Part shown: piece by piece, positions 47,648 through 57,439 of the stretch | Numbering within the stretch: the stretch's first letter is position 1 | How the letters are laid out: every line of letters begins with the position of its first letter | From: an uncultured Faecalibacterium sp. | GTDB lineage: Bacteria; Bacillota; Clostridia; Oscillospirales; Ruminococcaceae | Reading direction: 5' to 3' | DNA length: 64,000 bases | NCBI GenBank assembly: GCA_900540455.1 | Contig: UQGD01000005.1 | Coordinates: 33,988-97,987 of the forward strand | Notes under the pieces: generated by a model | Seen by the model: the letters and a program-made list of their open reading frames with translations, nothing else | Told to the model about the DNA's origin: nothing | The model's database searches: none | Position numbers and translations under genes: made by a program

Positions 47648-48439
47648 TCAGAACTCCAGCGCAGGGCTGACCTCATTGCGGCGCTGTGCCTGGACGATGC
47701 AGTCCTTTTCCGGCACCACGTCCGCTGCCCCCAGCGTGGCAAACACCGTTTGCAGCGCCAGGGCGGGAGTGTTATTTTCCTGCGAAAGGTGGCAGAGCGC
47801 AAACTTTTTGCACCCCTGCTGGATCAATTCCAGCAGCTTTGCGGCGCACTCGTCGTTGGACAGGTGCCCCCGGGCGGACTCGATGCGCGCCCGCAGATAG
47901 TAAGGGTATGGCCCACTGCGGAGCATCCGCAGATCATAGTTGCTCTCCAAAGCGACCAGGTCACAGCCGGCAAGCGCCTCATGCACCGGCGGAGTCAGCA
48001 CCCCCAGGTCGGTGGCAATGGTCATGGTTTTGCCGTCCGGGGTCTGGATGCGGTAGCCCACACAGGGCACATCGTGGCTGGTGGGGAACATCTGCACCCC
48101 AAAAGCGCCCACTTCCTCCTGTGCATGGGGGGTCAGCTCATGCAGCGAGCTTGTTGCGGGAACCACGCCATTGGCGTCCAAAAAATCCAGCGTAGCCGCA
48201 GCGCCGTACACCGGCAGCGGGTATTTCTTCAAAAAGGTGCTCAGCCCCTTGACATGGTCACTATGCTCGTGGGTGACCAGGATGCCGTCACAGCCGCTTA
48301 CCGGCAGATCCAGCGCTTTCAGGGCAGCGGTAGTGCTGCGCACGCCTTTGCCCATATCCACGATCAGATACCGCTCGCCGCAGCGCACCACACTGCTGTT
48401 GCCGGACGAGCCGGAGTACAAGGAAATGAATTCTGCCAT
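47648..48439 (-). CDS. walJ: WalJ/YycJ-like metallo-beta-lactamase-fold protein
   Basis: A 263-residue protein: SLYSGSSGNSS (6-16) and THEHSDHVKG (about 57-66, zinc ligands) match YycJ/WalJ, a nuclease-like member coupled to WalRK cell-wall signalling in Bacillus. Here it is downstream of murA in the same direction, but no walRK is seen. The start ATG 48439 has GGGGAGG at a rather long 15 bases. The fold is clear; the role is from the family. Confidence 0.82.
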   Translation of the reverse strand: MAEFISLYSGSSGNSSVVRCGERYLIVDMGKGVRSTTAALKALDLPVSGCDGILVTHEHSDHVKGLSTFLKKYPLPVYGAAATLDFLDANGVVPATSSLHELTPHAQEEVGAFGVQMFPTSHDVPCVGYRIQTPDGKTMTIATDLGVLTPPVHEALAGCDLVALESNYDLRMLRSGPYPYYLRARIESARGHLSNDECAAKLLELIQQGCKKFALCHLSQENNTPALALQTVFATLGAADVVPEKDCIVQAQRRNEVSPALEF

Positions 48440-48524
48440 AGAAGCTGTGGGGCCTCCCCTATCCCCTATGTACCGGAAAGGACACAGCCCGCCCCAGGAC
48501 GGACTGTGTCCTCTTTTTGCTTGT

Positions 48525-49808
48525 TTACAGTGCCTGTTCCAGCGAGGCAGGCAGATGCTCGATCTTGCGGATATCTGCACCCAGCCCCTGGAGCTTTTGC
48601 ACGATATTCTCGTAGCCGCGTTCGATGTGGCCGATCTCCTCGATCTCGCTGGTGCCGTTGGCGATCAGTGCTGCCACCACCATGGCTGCACCTGCCCGCA
48701 GGTCACTGGCCCGCAGCGGTGCCGGGGAGAGGTGATCCACCCCTTCAAACACGGCCACCTGACCATCCACCTGCACATTTGCCCCCATCTTGCGCAGCTC
48801 ATCCACATAGCGGAAGCGATTATCCCACACGCCTTCGGTAACGGTGCTGGTGCCATCGGCTACGCTGAGCAGCACACCCATCAAGGGCTGCATATCGGTG
48901 GGGAAGCCCGGGTGGGGCATGGTATTGATCTTCAGCGGCAGGATGGGGCCGGTACGGCTCACCCGCACTGCGTCGTCAAACTCCTCGACCTCTGCCCCAG
49001 CCCGGCGCAGCTTTGCCGTGATGGGCTCCAGATGCTTCGGAGTGACATTCTTGATCAGCACATCCCCGCCGGTGGCGGCCGCAGCTACCATATAGCTGCC
49101 TGCCTCGATCTGGTCCGGGATAATGCTGTAGGTGCAGCCATGGAGCTGGCTGACGCCCCGCACCTTGATCACATCGGTGCCAGCGCCCCGGATATCGGCG
49201 CCGCACATATTCAAAAAGTTTGCCAGGTCCACCACATGGGGTTCCTTTGCGCAGTTTTCCAGCACCGTCTGCCCCTTAGCCATCACGGCCGAGAGCATAC
49301 CGTTCATGGTAGCGCCCACGCTGACCTTATCAAAGAAGATGCGGGCAGCGTTCAGCTCTTCGGCCCGCACCGAGATCATGCCGTAATCCACGCTATCCTC
49401 TGCGCCCAGTGCGCTGAACACCTTCAGGTGCTGGTCGATGGGGCGGGGACCCAGATTGCAGCCGCCGGGCATAGCCACCTGCGCCTTGCCAAAACGGGAC
49501 AGCAGCGCACCCAGGAAGTAGTAGCTGGCCCGCATCTGACGGGACAGATCGTCCGGCACACTGGTAGTGTGCAGGTGGGTGGTGTCGATCTCATAGGTGT
49601 TGCGGTTCAGCATACGCACCTTTGCACCCAATACGCTGAGGATCTTCAGACTGACAGCCACATCGCTGATATCCGGCAGGTTCTCGATCACACAAACATC
49701 CGCCGCCAGGATCGTGGCGGGCAGAATGCCCACAGCCGCATTCTTTGCGCCAGAGATCGTGACTTCACCGTGCAGGGGCTTGCCGCCCGTAATAACAAAC
49801 TTTTCCAA
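48525..49808 (-). CDS. murA: UDP-N-acetylglucosamine 1-carboxyvinyltransferase
   Basis: A 427-residue MurA, which adds enolpyruvate to UDP-GlcNAc at the first committed step of peptidoglycan synthesis. The N-terminal FVITGGKPLHGEVTISGAKN and the loop GGCNLGPRPID (with the fosfomycin-target Cys near 115) are typical. The start is TTG 49808 with AAGGAG 9 bases upstream; an upstream ATG would add unconserved residues. Firmicutes often have two murA genes; this could be either. Confidence 0.93.
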   Translation of the reverse strand: MEKFVITGGKPLHGEVTISGAKNAAVGILPATILAADVCVIENLPDISDVAVSLKILSVLGAKVRMLNRNTYEIDTTHLHTTSVPDDLSRQMRASYYFLGALLSRFGKAQVAMPGGCNLGPRPIDQHLKVFSALGAEDSVDYGMISVRAEELNAARIFFDKVSVGATMNGMLSAVMAKGQTVLENCAKEPHVVDLANFLNMCGADIRGAGTDVIKVRGVSQLHGCTYSIIPDQIEAGSYMVAAAATGGDVLIKNVTPKHLEPITAKLRRAGAEVEEFDDAVRVSRTGPILPLKINTMPHPGFPTDMQPLMGVLLSVADGTSTVTEGVWDNRFRYVDELRKMGANVQVDGQVAVFEGVDHLSPAPLRASDLRAGAAMVVAALIANGTSEIEEIGHIERGYENIVQKLQGLGADIRKIEHLPASLEQAL

Positions 49809-50057
49809 TTTTATAATCTCCTTGTTCGGGGCCGGTCCCTCTGTCGGCCCGTAAGGTAATGATCGCCTTTTCACCAGCAGTCAGGCACTGCCGGTATCTG
49901 TGCAAATGGGCCTGTGCCCGCACATCCATAGCTAACTTATTATACACTACTTCACGCAAAAAGCAAAGCCCCATCCGCATAAGGGAGATTATTTTCCGTT
50001 TTGCCTATTTTTTCAGCGAACTGGCGGTGATTTTGTCTGTTTTTTCGCTGTTCTGCA

Positions 50058-52064
50058 TTACCAGATCCGATCCTCGTCCTGCGCCTCCTTGATCCAACCC
50101 AGCTGGTAGGCCGCGACCAGCTGCTTCAGATCCCGCACACGCTCCCGCAGGGTCTCGCCTTCATCGGTCTGCTCCACCAGGATGCGCCGATCCTCCGTTT
50201 CCAGGATATCCGTCTGGGATAGGATATCCAAATTTTCATGGATCGCTTTCTCTGCGCTGACAAAGGGCTGATGGGTGCGCAGGGACATGGTGCGGGAGGA
50301 ATAGACCAGCGTATACCCGGCAATACCGGTCTTTTCGTGATAGGCGCGGCAGAATCCGCCGTCGATGACCACCAAACGTCCGCCGCCTTTGATTGGGCTT
50401 TCCCCGTTTTTCTCCTGCACCGGCACATGACCATTGACGATATGGCAGTTGGCCCCCAAGCCAAACTCGGACAGGATGCGCTGACAGGTCTGCTCCTCAT
50501 TATACCAAGTATAATAGGGGTCTTTGACCTCCACATGGGCAGCCGGGTCGGCGACATACAGCCGCTCAAAGGTCGTCATGGCGCTGCGCCCAAACAAGGG
50601 CGAGAGCTTGCCGCACCATAGATACCACAAAAAGTCCTGGCCGCTCTGACGGGCAGCGCTGCCCTCCGGCGCATAGTAGCCCCGCCGTGCCCGTGCATCG
50701 CAATAATCCATCAGTGCACGGCCGGAGTAGCATTTGCCTTCAAACTCTTCCTGCGCAAACGCACCGTCTACCGTCATGGGGACTGCCCCATGATACAGCA
50801 GGTTCCCGTTCTCGATATGGTATACGCTGCCCTTGGCATACAAAAACTCCACGTGGGTCTGCAGCCGCCGGCTCTGCCGGAACGACTGCACCAGCTTATC
50901 CAGCACCAGCTGCTCGTCTTCGTTCAATGCAGTGGGGTCAGCCGGGTCTACGGTGGGAAACGCCGTATCCCGCAGCGGATACTCCCGCCCGGACACGGTC
51001 ACTGTGCCCTTCTGCCAGTGGATGCGGCGCAGGAAGTCCCGCTCCTGCATCTTGAAATCCGGGTTCCGGTCGATAACCTGACACTCCAGCTTGAGCATCA
51101 GGATGGTAACTGCCTTGTGCATCACCGCACAGCGGTGCAGCATCCCCCAGGTATACGGGCCACGGGCTGCATCGGTGTGGGGCATCCAAAGGGTCAGGTC
51201 GTCCCCGCCGTAATAGCGGTCTGCCATGCGCTGCAAATGCCGCAGGTTGATGCCGTAGCAGTCCTCCAGCATCCCATGGTTATGGTATGCCAGGGTCGTT
51301 TTAAGCACTGTACAGATGCACAGCGGGCTGCCGGAAGCGGCCCCCATCCACACTACGTCGTGGTTGCCCCACTGGATGTCTACACTGTGGTGGCGCATCA
51401 GCAGATCCAGGATGATCTCCGGATGCGGTCCCCGGTCGAACAGATCGCCCACAATGTGCAGCTTATCCACCGCCAGGCGCTTGATCATCTCGCACAGGCG
51501 CACGATGAACCGGTCTGCCCGTCCGTTCTCGATGATGCTGCCCACAATCTGGCCGTAATACAGATCCTTATTGTGGTCCTCAAAATGGGCATGGAGCAGC
51601 TCATCCAGGATATAACCGCAGCTGGCGGGCAGGCAGCGGCGCACATGGGCCCGGGTGTGTTTGGAAGATACCAGACGGCACAGCTCGATCAGCTGCAGCA
51701 GGGTGTCCTGGTACCAGCGGGACAGAGCCTCCTGGTCCGGACACTGTGCCTTGAGCTGCGGGAGCTTTTCGTGGGGGTAATAGATCAAGGTGGCCAGCTC
51801 CGCACGGGTCTGCTCCGGAGTATCCGGCCCCAAAACAATATCCACTTTTTCCCGTATGACACCGGAAGCCGAGTTCAGGATGTGGACAAACGCCTCGTTC
51901 TCCCCGTGCAGGTCACTCATGAAATGCTCTGTCCCCTTGGGCAGTTTCAGCAGCGCCTGGGTATTGATGATCTCGCTGGCAGCGGCAGCCTGAGAGGGGT
52001 AGTCTCTGGCCAGCAGGGTAAGATATTTGAGGTTTGTGCGGATCAGTTCCGTATCGGTCTGCAT
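50058..52064 (-). CDS. fbp: Fructose-1,6-bisphosphatase class III
   Basis: A 668-residue enzyme of gluconeogenesis, the large Firmicutes type. Metallophosphatase motifs: SDLHGENEAF (about 49-58), VGDLFDRGPHPE (about 200-211), WGNHDVVWMG (about 230-239) and later NGHVPV. The start ATG 52064 (GGGAGGACGAC) is chosen because the family begins there; the frame stays open upstream for another 970 bases but overlaps the opposite radical SAM gene and looks uncoding. Confidence 0.93.
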   Translation of the reverse strand: MQTDTELIRTNLKYLTLLARDYPSQAAAASEIINTQALLKLPKGTEHFMSDLHGENEAFVHILNSASGVIREKVDIVLGPDTPEQTRAELATLIYYPHEKLPQLKAQCPDQEALSRWYQDTLLQLIELCRLVSSKHTRAHVRRCLPASCGYILDELLHAHFEDHNKDLYYGQIVGSIIENGRADRFIVRLCEMIKRLAVDKLHIVGDLFDRGPHPEIILDLLMRHHSVDIQWGNHDVVWMGAASGSPLCICTVLKTTLAYHNHGMLEDCYGINLRHLQRMADRYYGGDDLTLWMPHTDAARGPYTWGMLHRCAVMHKAVTILMLKLECQVIDRNPDFKMQERDFLRRIHWQKGTVTVSGREYPLRDTAFPTVDPADPTALNEDEQLVLDKLVQSFRQSRRLQTHVEFLYAKGSVYHIENGNLLYHGAVPMTVDGAFAQEEFEGKCYSGRALMDYCDARARRGYYAPEGSAARQSGQDFLWYLWCGKLSPLFGRSAMTTFERLYVADPAAHVEVKDPYYTWYNEEQTCQRILSEFGLGANCHIVNGHVPVQEKNGESPIKGGGRLVVIDGGFCRAYHEKTGIAGYTLVYSSRTMSLRTHQPFVSAEKAIHENLDILSQTDILETEDRRILVEQTDEGETLRERVRDLKQLVAAYQLGWIKEAQDEDRIW

Positions 52065-52169
52065 GTCGTCCTCCCAACTTTTTTCAAATTTCCGCTCTAA
52101 GTATAACACGGGCCGGGCAAAAGATGGTATACTGTATTTGTCAAATCTTCGGAAAGGTCTTTGGATACT

Positions 52170-53090
52170 ATGTCTAATCCCTCGTTTTTTCCTGCACCGG
52201 ACCGGTGCACCCTTTGCCCCCGCCGCTGCATGGCCCGGCGGGCCCAGGGACAGGCAGGCTTTTGCGGCGCTGCCGGTGTGCTGAAAGCAGCCCGTGCGGC
52301 ACTGCACTTCTGGGAGGAGCCCTGCATCAGCGGACAGCGGGGCAGCGGCACGGTGTTTTTCTCCGGGTGCACCCTGAAATGCTGTTACTGCCAGAACTAT
52401 CCCATCAGCGCCGAGGTACAGGGCAAGGAGCTGAGCGTGGACCGTCTGGCGGCGATCTTTTTGGAATTGCAGCAAAAAGGCGCCCACAACATCAACCTGG
52501 TCACCCCGGGACAGTGGCGGCCCTGGATCACGGCTGCACTGGACAAGGCCCGTGCCGAGGGGCTGACCCTGCCCATCGTCTGCAATACCGGCAGCTACGA
52601 GACGCTGGAGAGCATCGCCGCCTGGCAGGGCTATGTAGATATCTGGCTGGCAGACCTGAAATACGTCTCCCCGGCTGTGTCGGCAGAGCTGTCTGCCGCG
52701 CCGGATTATTTTGCAGTGGCAAAAGCCGCTATTGAGGCCATGATGGCACAGACTGGCCGCCCTGTGCTGGATGCAGAGGGCATCCTGCGCCGGGGTGTGA
52801 TCCTGCGGCATCTTGCCCTGCCCGGCCATACCGAGGACAGCTTTGCCGTGCTGGACCAGATGGCTGCCTGGAACGATGCCGACCCGGGCTGCTTTATCCC
52901 CAGCCTGATGAGCCAGTACACCCCTTTCTACCACGCAGCGGACCATGGCATCGGCCGGCGCATCACCACCTACGAGTACCGCCGGGTGGTCAATTATGCA
53001 ATGGACAAGGGGCTTTCGGCCGGTTATATGCAGCAAAAAAGCAGCGCCAAGGAGGAATACACCCCCTTGTTTGACCTGACCGGACTATGA
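52170..53090 (+). CDS. Radical SAM activating-enzyme-like protein (PflA family)
   Basis: A 306-residue protein. An N-terminal Cys pair block (CTLCPRRCMARR) precedes the radical SAM motif SGCTLKCCYCQN (CxxxCxxC), then NLVTPGQWRP and ICNTGSYE. It resembles PflA-like and AmmeMemoRadiSam-type proteins of unknown partner. It probably activates a glycyl radical enzyme or modifies a protein. Start ATG 52170 (a TTG at 52161 is an alternative). Divergent from fbp. Confidence 0.85.
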   Translation: MSNPSFFPAPDRCTLCPRRCMARRAQGQAGFCGAAGVLKAARAALHFWEEPCISGQRGSGTVFFSGCTLKCCYCQNYPISAEVQGKELSVDRLAAIFLELQQKGAHNINLVTPGQWRPWITAALDKARAEGLTLPIVCNTGSYETLESIAAWQGYVDIWLADLKYVSPAVSAELSAAPDYFAVAKAAIEAMMAQTGRPVLDAEGILRRGVILRHLALPGHTEDSFAVLDQMAAWNDADPGCFIPSLMSQYTPFYHAADHGIGRRITTYEYRRVVNYAMDKGLSAGYMQQKSSAKEEYTPLFDLTGL

Positions 53091-53163
53091 TCCCCCTCAA
53101 AAAACTGGCAGATTAGACGAAAAAATCCGCTGAGATTTTTCACATCCAAGGGGATGTTGTCGC

Positions 53164-53192
53164 TTGTAATTGGCCCCCAAAAGAGCTATAAT
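53164..53192 (+). promoter_or_regulatory. Promoter of the sugar kinase gene
   Basis: TTGTAA (53164-53169), 17 bases, TATAAT (53187-53192). The 5' leader is about 60 bases, with AAGGAGG just before ATG 53260. Confidence 0.7.
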
Positions 53193-53259
53193 GTATACAA
53201 CAATGCAACAGCGAACCTGCACTGGGTCACACCACCTGTACAGACCAAGGAGGAGCATT

Positions 53260-54348
53260 ATGGAACATTTTAACCCGATCCTGGGCAACGAGGCCCCCGG
53301 CCAGAAGTTTATCACCTGTGGCGAGATCATGCTCCGTCTGACCCCGCCGAACTATGAAAAGATCCGCATGGCCTCCAATTTCGAGGCCAGCTATGGCGGC
53401 AGCGAAGCCAACATTGCGCTGGCGCTGGCAAACCTGGGGGTGGACAGCACCTTCTTCAGCGTAGTGCCCAACAACAGCCTGGGCAAAAGCGCCGTGCGCT
53501 GGCTGCGCTCCAACGACGTACACTGCACCCCCATGATCCTGACCACCCAGGCCGAGACCCCCAGCCACCGCCTGGGTACCTATTACCTGGAGACCGGCTA
53601 TGGCATCCGCCCCTCCAAAGTGACGTATGACCGCAAGCACAGCGCCATTACCGAGTATGACTTTACCCAGGTAGACCTGGATGAGCTGCTGGATGGTTTT
53701 GACTGGCTGCACCTGAGCGGCATTACCCCGGCGCTGGCCCCCAACTGCCGCAGCCTGGTGCTGGACCTGCTGAAGGTGGCCAAGAAGAAGGGCCTGACCG
53801 TCAGCTTTGACGGCAACTTCCGCAGCTCTCTGTGGAGCTGGGAGGAAGCCCGGGACTTCTGCACCGCTTGCCTGCCCTATGTGGACGTGCTGCTGGGCAT
53901 TGAGCCGTATCACCTGTGGAAGGATGAGAACGACCACACCAAGGGCGATTGGAAGGACGGCGTGCCCCTGCAGCCCAGCTATGAGCAGCAGGACGAGATC
54001 TTCCAGCGTTTTATCGAGCGCTACCCCAACCTCCGCTGCATTGCCCGCCATGTGCGCTACGCTCACAGCGGCAGCGAGAACAGCCTGAAAGCCTTTATGT
54101 GGTACGAGGGCCATACCTTTGAGAGCAAGCTGTTCACCTTTAATATCCTGGACCGTGTGGGCGGCGGCGACGCCTTTGCCAGCGGCCTGATCTACGCCAT
54201 GCTGCACGACTACAAGCCCATGGACATGATCAACTTTGCAGTGGCCTCCAGCGCCATCAAGCACACCATCCACGGCGATGCCAACATCACCGATGATGTT
54301 AGCTCGATCCGCAACCTGATGTACATGAATTACGATATCAAGCGCTGA
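53260..54348 (+). CDS. kdgK: PfkB-family sugar kinase (2-keto-3-deoxygluconate kinase-like)
   Basis: A 362-residue carbohydrate kinase: YGGSEANIALALANLG (about 46-61) and DRVGGGDAFASGL (about 300-312, catalytic Asp) are the PfkB signatures. The N-terminal GEIMLRLTPPN resembles KdgK. It would phosphorylate 2-keto-3-deoxygluconate from pectin or uronate breakdown; no other uronate genes lie nearby, so the substrate is uncertain. It has its own promoter and terminator. Confidence 0.85.
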   Translation: MEHFNPILGNEAPGQKFITCGEIMLRLTPPNYEKIRMASNFEASYGGSEANIALALANLGVDSTFFSVVPNNSLGKSAVRWLRSNDVHCTPMILTTQAETPSHRLGTYYLETGYGIRPSKVTYDRKHSAITEYDFTQVDLDELLDGFDWLHLSGITPALAPNCRSLVLDLLKVAKKKGLTVSFDGNFRSSLWSWEEARDFCTACLPYVDVLLGIEPYHLWKDENDHTKGDWKDGVPLQPSYEQQDEIFQRFIERYPNLRCIARHVRYAHSGSENSLKAFMWYEGHTFESKLFTFNILDRVGGGDAFASGLIYAMLHDYKPMDMINFAVASSAIKHTIHGDANITDDVSSIRNLMYMNYDIKR

Positions 54349-54358
54349 CATAACAGCA

Positions 54359-54400
54359 AAAAGCGGGCAGGCTCCTTATACAGGAGTCTGCCCGCTTTTG
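54359..54400 (+). terminator. Terminator after kdgK
   Basis: AAGCGGGCAG with CTCC pairs with GGAG and CTGCCCGCTT (54361-54397), loop TTATACA, then TTG. It also lies 25 bases from the convergent ABC operon end. Confidence 0.85.
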
Positions 54401-54424
54401 TTATACGCTATGCTTGCTGCAGCA

Positions 54425-55219
54425 TCAAGAGAGCATCATGCGGTCGTTAGCGAACTCTCCGCCGGAGGCGATCTGGAACTTAGCCAAAAGATCCGACACC
54501 TGGAGAGACTTTTTCTCTGCCCCGCTCACATCGTAAATAATATGGCCATCGTACATCATGATCAGGCGGTTGCCGTACTTGATGGCATCCTTCATATTGT
54601 GGGTGATCATCATGGTGGTCAGGTGATTTTTCTCCACCAGCTCGGCAGAGAGGGTCAGCACCTTAAGGGCGGTTTTTGGGTCCAGGGCAGCTGTATGCTC
54701 ATCCAGCAGCAGGAGCTTCGGGTTATTCATGGTTGCCATCAGCAAAGTCAGTGCCTGGCGCTGGCCACCAGAAAGCAGCCCTACCCGGGCGGTGAGCCGG
54801 TCCTCCAGGCCGAGGTCCAGGCTGCGCAGCAGCTCCCGATAGCGCTCCCGCTCTGCCTTGGTGATGCCGATACGCAGCCCCCGCCGCTGTCCCCGGCGGG
54901 CTGCAAGCGCCAGGTTCTCCTCGATCTGCATGGTTGCGGCGGTGCCGGTCATGGGGTCCTGAAAGACCCGGCCAATATAGGCAGCCCGCTGATGTTCCCC
55001 TAAACGGGTAACATCCTGGCCATCGATCAAGATCTTGCCTTCATCCACCGGCCAGACACCGGCCACAGCGTTCAGCATCGTGGATTTGCCTGCGCCATTG
55101 CCGCCGATCACGGTAACAAAATCCCCCGCGTTCAGGTGCAGAGAGAGACCGTTCAGCGCCCGCTTTTCATTAACGGTGCCAGGATTGAAGGTCTTGAAAA
55201 TATTTTGGATCTCAAGCAT
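54425..55219 (-). CDS. ABC transporter ATP-binding protein (TrpZ-like)
   Basis: A 264-residue ATPase: Walker A GGNGAGKST (38-46), signature LLSGGQRQAL (about 150-159), Walker B LLLLDEHTA (about 169-177). The text EHQRAAYIGRVFQDP is common to the TrpXYZ-like (BMP/ABC_sub_bind) family. It follows its permease with an 8-base overlap. It powers import of a small organic solute, perhaps tryptophan. Confidence 0.9.
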   Translation of the reverse strand: MLEIQNIFKTFNPGTVNEKRALNGLSLHLNAGDFVTVIGGNGAGKSTMLNAVAGVWPVDEGKILIDGQDVTRLGEHQRAAYIGRVFQDPMTGTAATMQIEENLALAARRGQRRGLRIGITKAERERYRELLRSLDLGLEDRLTARVGLLSGGQRQALTLLMATMNNPKLLLLDEHTAALDPKTALKVLTLSAELVEKNHLTTMMITHNMKDAIKYGNRLIMMYDGHIIYDVSGAEKKSLQVSDLLAKFQIASGGEFANDRMMLS

Positions 55220-56159
55220 GGTGTGCCTCCTCCTTCTGCGTCTTTTTGGCAGCAGGCTTTGCAAAATATTTGCCCCGCCAGTATGGTATGGCCAGGAACA
55301 CTGCCACCACCATTGCGCTGAGCAGCTTGAGCAGATTGGCGTCAAAGCCCAGGGTGAGCACCAGCTGGATCACGATATAGTAAAGAATGGCCCCCAGGGA
55401 CACCGAAAGCAGCTTGAGGGCAAAGTTATGGAACAGCTTGCTGAATACCGCTTCGCCAATGATCACCGCCGCCAGACCGATGACGATGGCACCCCGGCCC
55501 ATGCTGACATCTGCAAAGCCTTGATACTGTGCCAGCAGCGCACCGCTGAGAGCCACCAGACCGTTGGAGACCGCCAGCCCGAGCACCAGGTTAAAATTGG
55601 TGTTAATGCCCTGTGCACGGGACATCTGGGGGTTGGAGCCTGTGGCACGGATGCCGCAGCCCAGCTCGGTGCCAAAGAACCAGTACAAAACACCAATGAC
55701 CGCCGCCGTGGCCAGCGTTACCACTGCAATGGGGTTGCGGAGTGCCAGCTCCTTGACCCAGCGCAGCGAGATCAGCAGATCGTATTTGTCCACGTTGATG
55801 GACTGGTTTGCCTTGCCCATGATCTTTAGGTTTACCGAGTAGAGGGCAAGCTGGGTCAGGATGCCGGCCAGAATGGCTGGGATGCCCATAAAGGTATGCA
55901 GTATCCCGGTGACAAAACCGGTAAGCAGCCCTGCTGCCAGCGCTGCCAGCAGCGAGACCCAGACACTTTGGCCGGAAAGCAGGCACATGACGCAGACCGC
56001 ACCGCCGGTGCCAAAAGAGCCATCTACGGTCAGGTCGGCCACATCCAGGATGCGGTAGGTCAGGTAGACACCAATAGCCATGATGCCCCACACCAGGCCC
56101 TGGGCGCAGGCACCTGGCAGTGCGCCCGGCAGGTTGGCCAGTCTTGCAATAAGTTCCAA
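55212..56159 (-). CDS. ABC transporter permease (TrpY-like)
   Basis: A 315-residue membrane protein with about eight hydrophobic helices (for example GLVWGIMAIGVYLTYRILDV and GAIVIGLAAVIIGEAVF). It belongs to the branched-chain-type permease family (BPD_transp_2). The start is TTG 56159 with GGGGAGG 7 bases upstream. It lies between the binding protein and ATPase genes. Confidence 0.88.
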   Translation of the reverse strand: MELIARLANLPGALPGACAQGLVWGIMAIGVYLTYRILDVADLTVDGSFGTGGAVCVMCLLSGQSVWVSLLAALAAGLLTGFVTGILHTFMGIPAILAGILTQLALYSVNLKIMGKANQSINVDKYDLLISLRWVKELALRNPIAVVTLATAAVIGVLYWFFGTELGCGIRATGSNPQMSRAQGINTNFNLVLGLAVSNGLVALSGALLAQYQGFADVSMGRGAIVIGLAAVIIGEAVFSKLFHNFALKLLSVSLGAILYYIVIQLVLTLGFDANLLKLLSAMVVAVFLAIPYWRGKYFAKPAAKKTQKEEAHHA

Positions 56160-56277
56160 CGTAAAACCTCCCCATCAAATCCACTTTTTTATCATAGCCA
56201 GCGGCGGAGCAAAGCCTTTGGAAAGCTTCGCCCGCCGTCATTCCACTGCATAACGCAGTTTTTTCGCTTATTTCCTC

Positions 56278-57291
56278 TTAGCTCTCAATCGCCTCGTAGC
56301 CTTCGGGAACGGTAAGGCCCAGCTCCTGACAGATGGCGGCGTTGTACTTTTTGGTTGTGCTGGTGTACTCAATGGGCATCTGGGAGATATCCGCCTCCCC
56401 CTTCAGCACCCGGACGGCCATCTCGCCGGTGGTGTAGCCCAAATCGTAATAGCTGATGGACAAAGTTGCCACACCGCAGCCGGAGCAGATGCCCTCCTCC
56501 CCAGCAAACACCGGCTTCTTCATGGGGCGGCAAATGCCGTCCACGATGCCTGCGTTGGCAGCCACCGTATTATCCGTCGGCACGTAGAGCACGTCGTTCT
56601 CATTGGCAGCGTTCTGGCAGACCGCAGCCAGATCATTGGAGTCAGAGAACGCATACTGCTTGACCGTGACCCCCTTGGCCTCCAGGAATTTCTGCACCTC
56701 ATCCACCTGGTACTGGCTGTTTGCCTCGGCCGAGCAGAACACCAGGCCCGCCGTTTTGGCCTCCGGGACCCACTCCAGGATCATATCCGCCTGCTGCTCC
56801 AGCGGTGCCAGATCCGAGGTGCCGGAGATGTTGCCGCCCACCGTGCCGTCAAACGCATCCAGGCCCAGGGCCACGCCGTACTCGGTGATGGAGGTAGCCA
56901 GAATGGGGATCTGGTTGGTAGCTGCCTGGGCCGCCTGCAAAGCGGGGGTGGCGTTGGCCAGGATCAGATCCACCCCTGCTGCCACAAAGCCATTGGCGAT
57001 CGTGGCGCAGGTGGCCGAGTCGTTCTGGGCGTTCTGGAAATCAAACTGGACCCGATCCCCCAAAGCTGCAGTCAATGCATCCTCAAAACCCTGGGTGGCG
57101 GCATCCAGGGCGGCGTGCTCCACCAGCTGACAGATGCCTACCGTATAGGTCTGCCCCTGAGCAGAAGACGCCGCTGCACTGCTGGCCGAAGAAGCGGTGG
57201 ACGAAGCCGAGCCGCCGCAGGCTGTCAGGACCGCGGCTGCGCCGCACAGAGCGGCACCGGACAGAAAAGACCGACGAGAAATTTTACGCAT
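56278..57291 (-). CDS. ABC transporter substrate-binding lipoprotein (TrpX-like)
   Basis: A 337-residue exported lipoprotein: lipobox LTAC (22-25) after SRRSFLSGAALCGAAAV, which also contains a twin-arginine-like SRRSFL. The mature part (VGICQLVEHAALDAATQGFE, then ANATPALQAAQAATNQIPI) is the ABC_sub_bind/TrpX type. Ser/Ala-rich linker at 26-45. First gene of the operon; promoter TTGTTT...TATACT at 57394-57366. Confidence 0.9.
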   Translation of the reverse strand: MRKISRRSFLSGAALCGAAAVLTACGGSASSTASSASSAAASSAQGQTYTVGICQLVEHAALDAATQGFEDALTAALGDRVQFDFQNAQNDSATCATIANGFVAAGVDLILANATPALQAAQAATNQIPILATSITEYGVALGLDAFDGTVGGNISGTSDLAPLEQQADMILEWVPEAKTAGLVFCSAEANSQYQVDEVQKFLEAKGVTVKQYAFSDSNDLAAVCQNAANENDVLYVPTDNTVAANAGIVDGICRPMKKPVFAGEEGICSGCGVATLSISYYDLGYTTGEMAVRVLKGEADISQMPIEYTSTTKKYNAAICQELGLTVPEGYEAIES

Positions 57292-57365
57292 AATACATTC
57301 TCCCCCTTATTGTTTTGCTGCGGCCACCGTTGCCCCAGCAAGCGCGCTGCGCTTTACACTCGTGA

Positions 57366-57394
57366 AGTATAGCACACTTTACTCTCCAAAACAA
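57366..57394 (-). promoter_or_regulatory. Promoter of the ABC importer operon
   Basis: On the minus strand TTGTTT (57394-57389), 17 bases, TATACT (57371-57366). The leader is about 70 bases. I see no T-box or other riboswitch in it. Confidence 0.65.
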
Positions 57395-57439
57395 TCCTGG
57401 GGCGGGAATTTGCGGTTTGAATTATTGGTTCAATCGATT

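Noticed and set aside
50058..53036. A very long leftward open frame (about 990 codons) covering fbp and beyond
   Set aside because: Only the part from ATG 52064 matches the class III FBPase length and has a good ribosome site. The rest runs antisense through the well-supported radical SAM gene.
53227..54351. 374-codon minus-strand frame opposite kdgK
   Set aside because: Antisense shadow of a clear PfkB kinase with promoter and terminator in the other direction.
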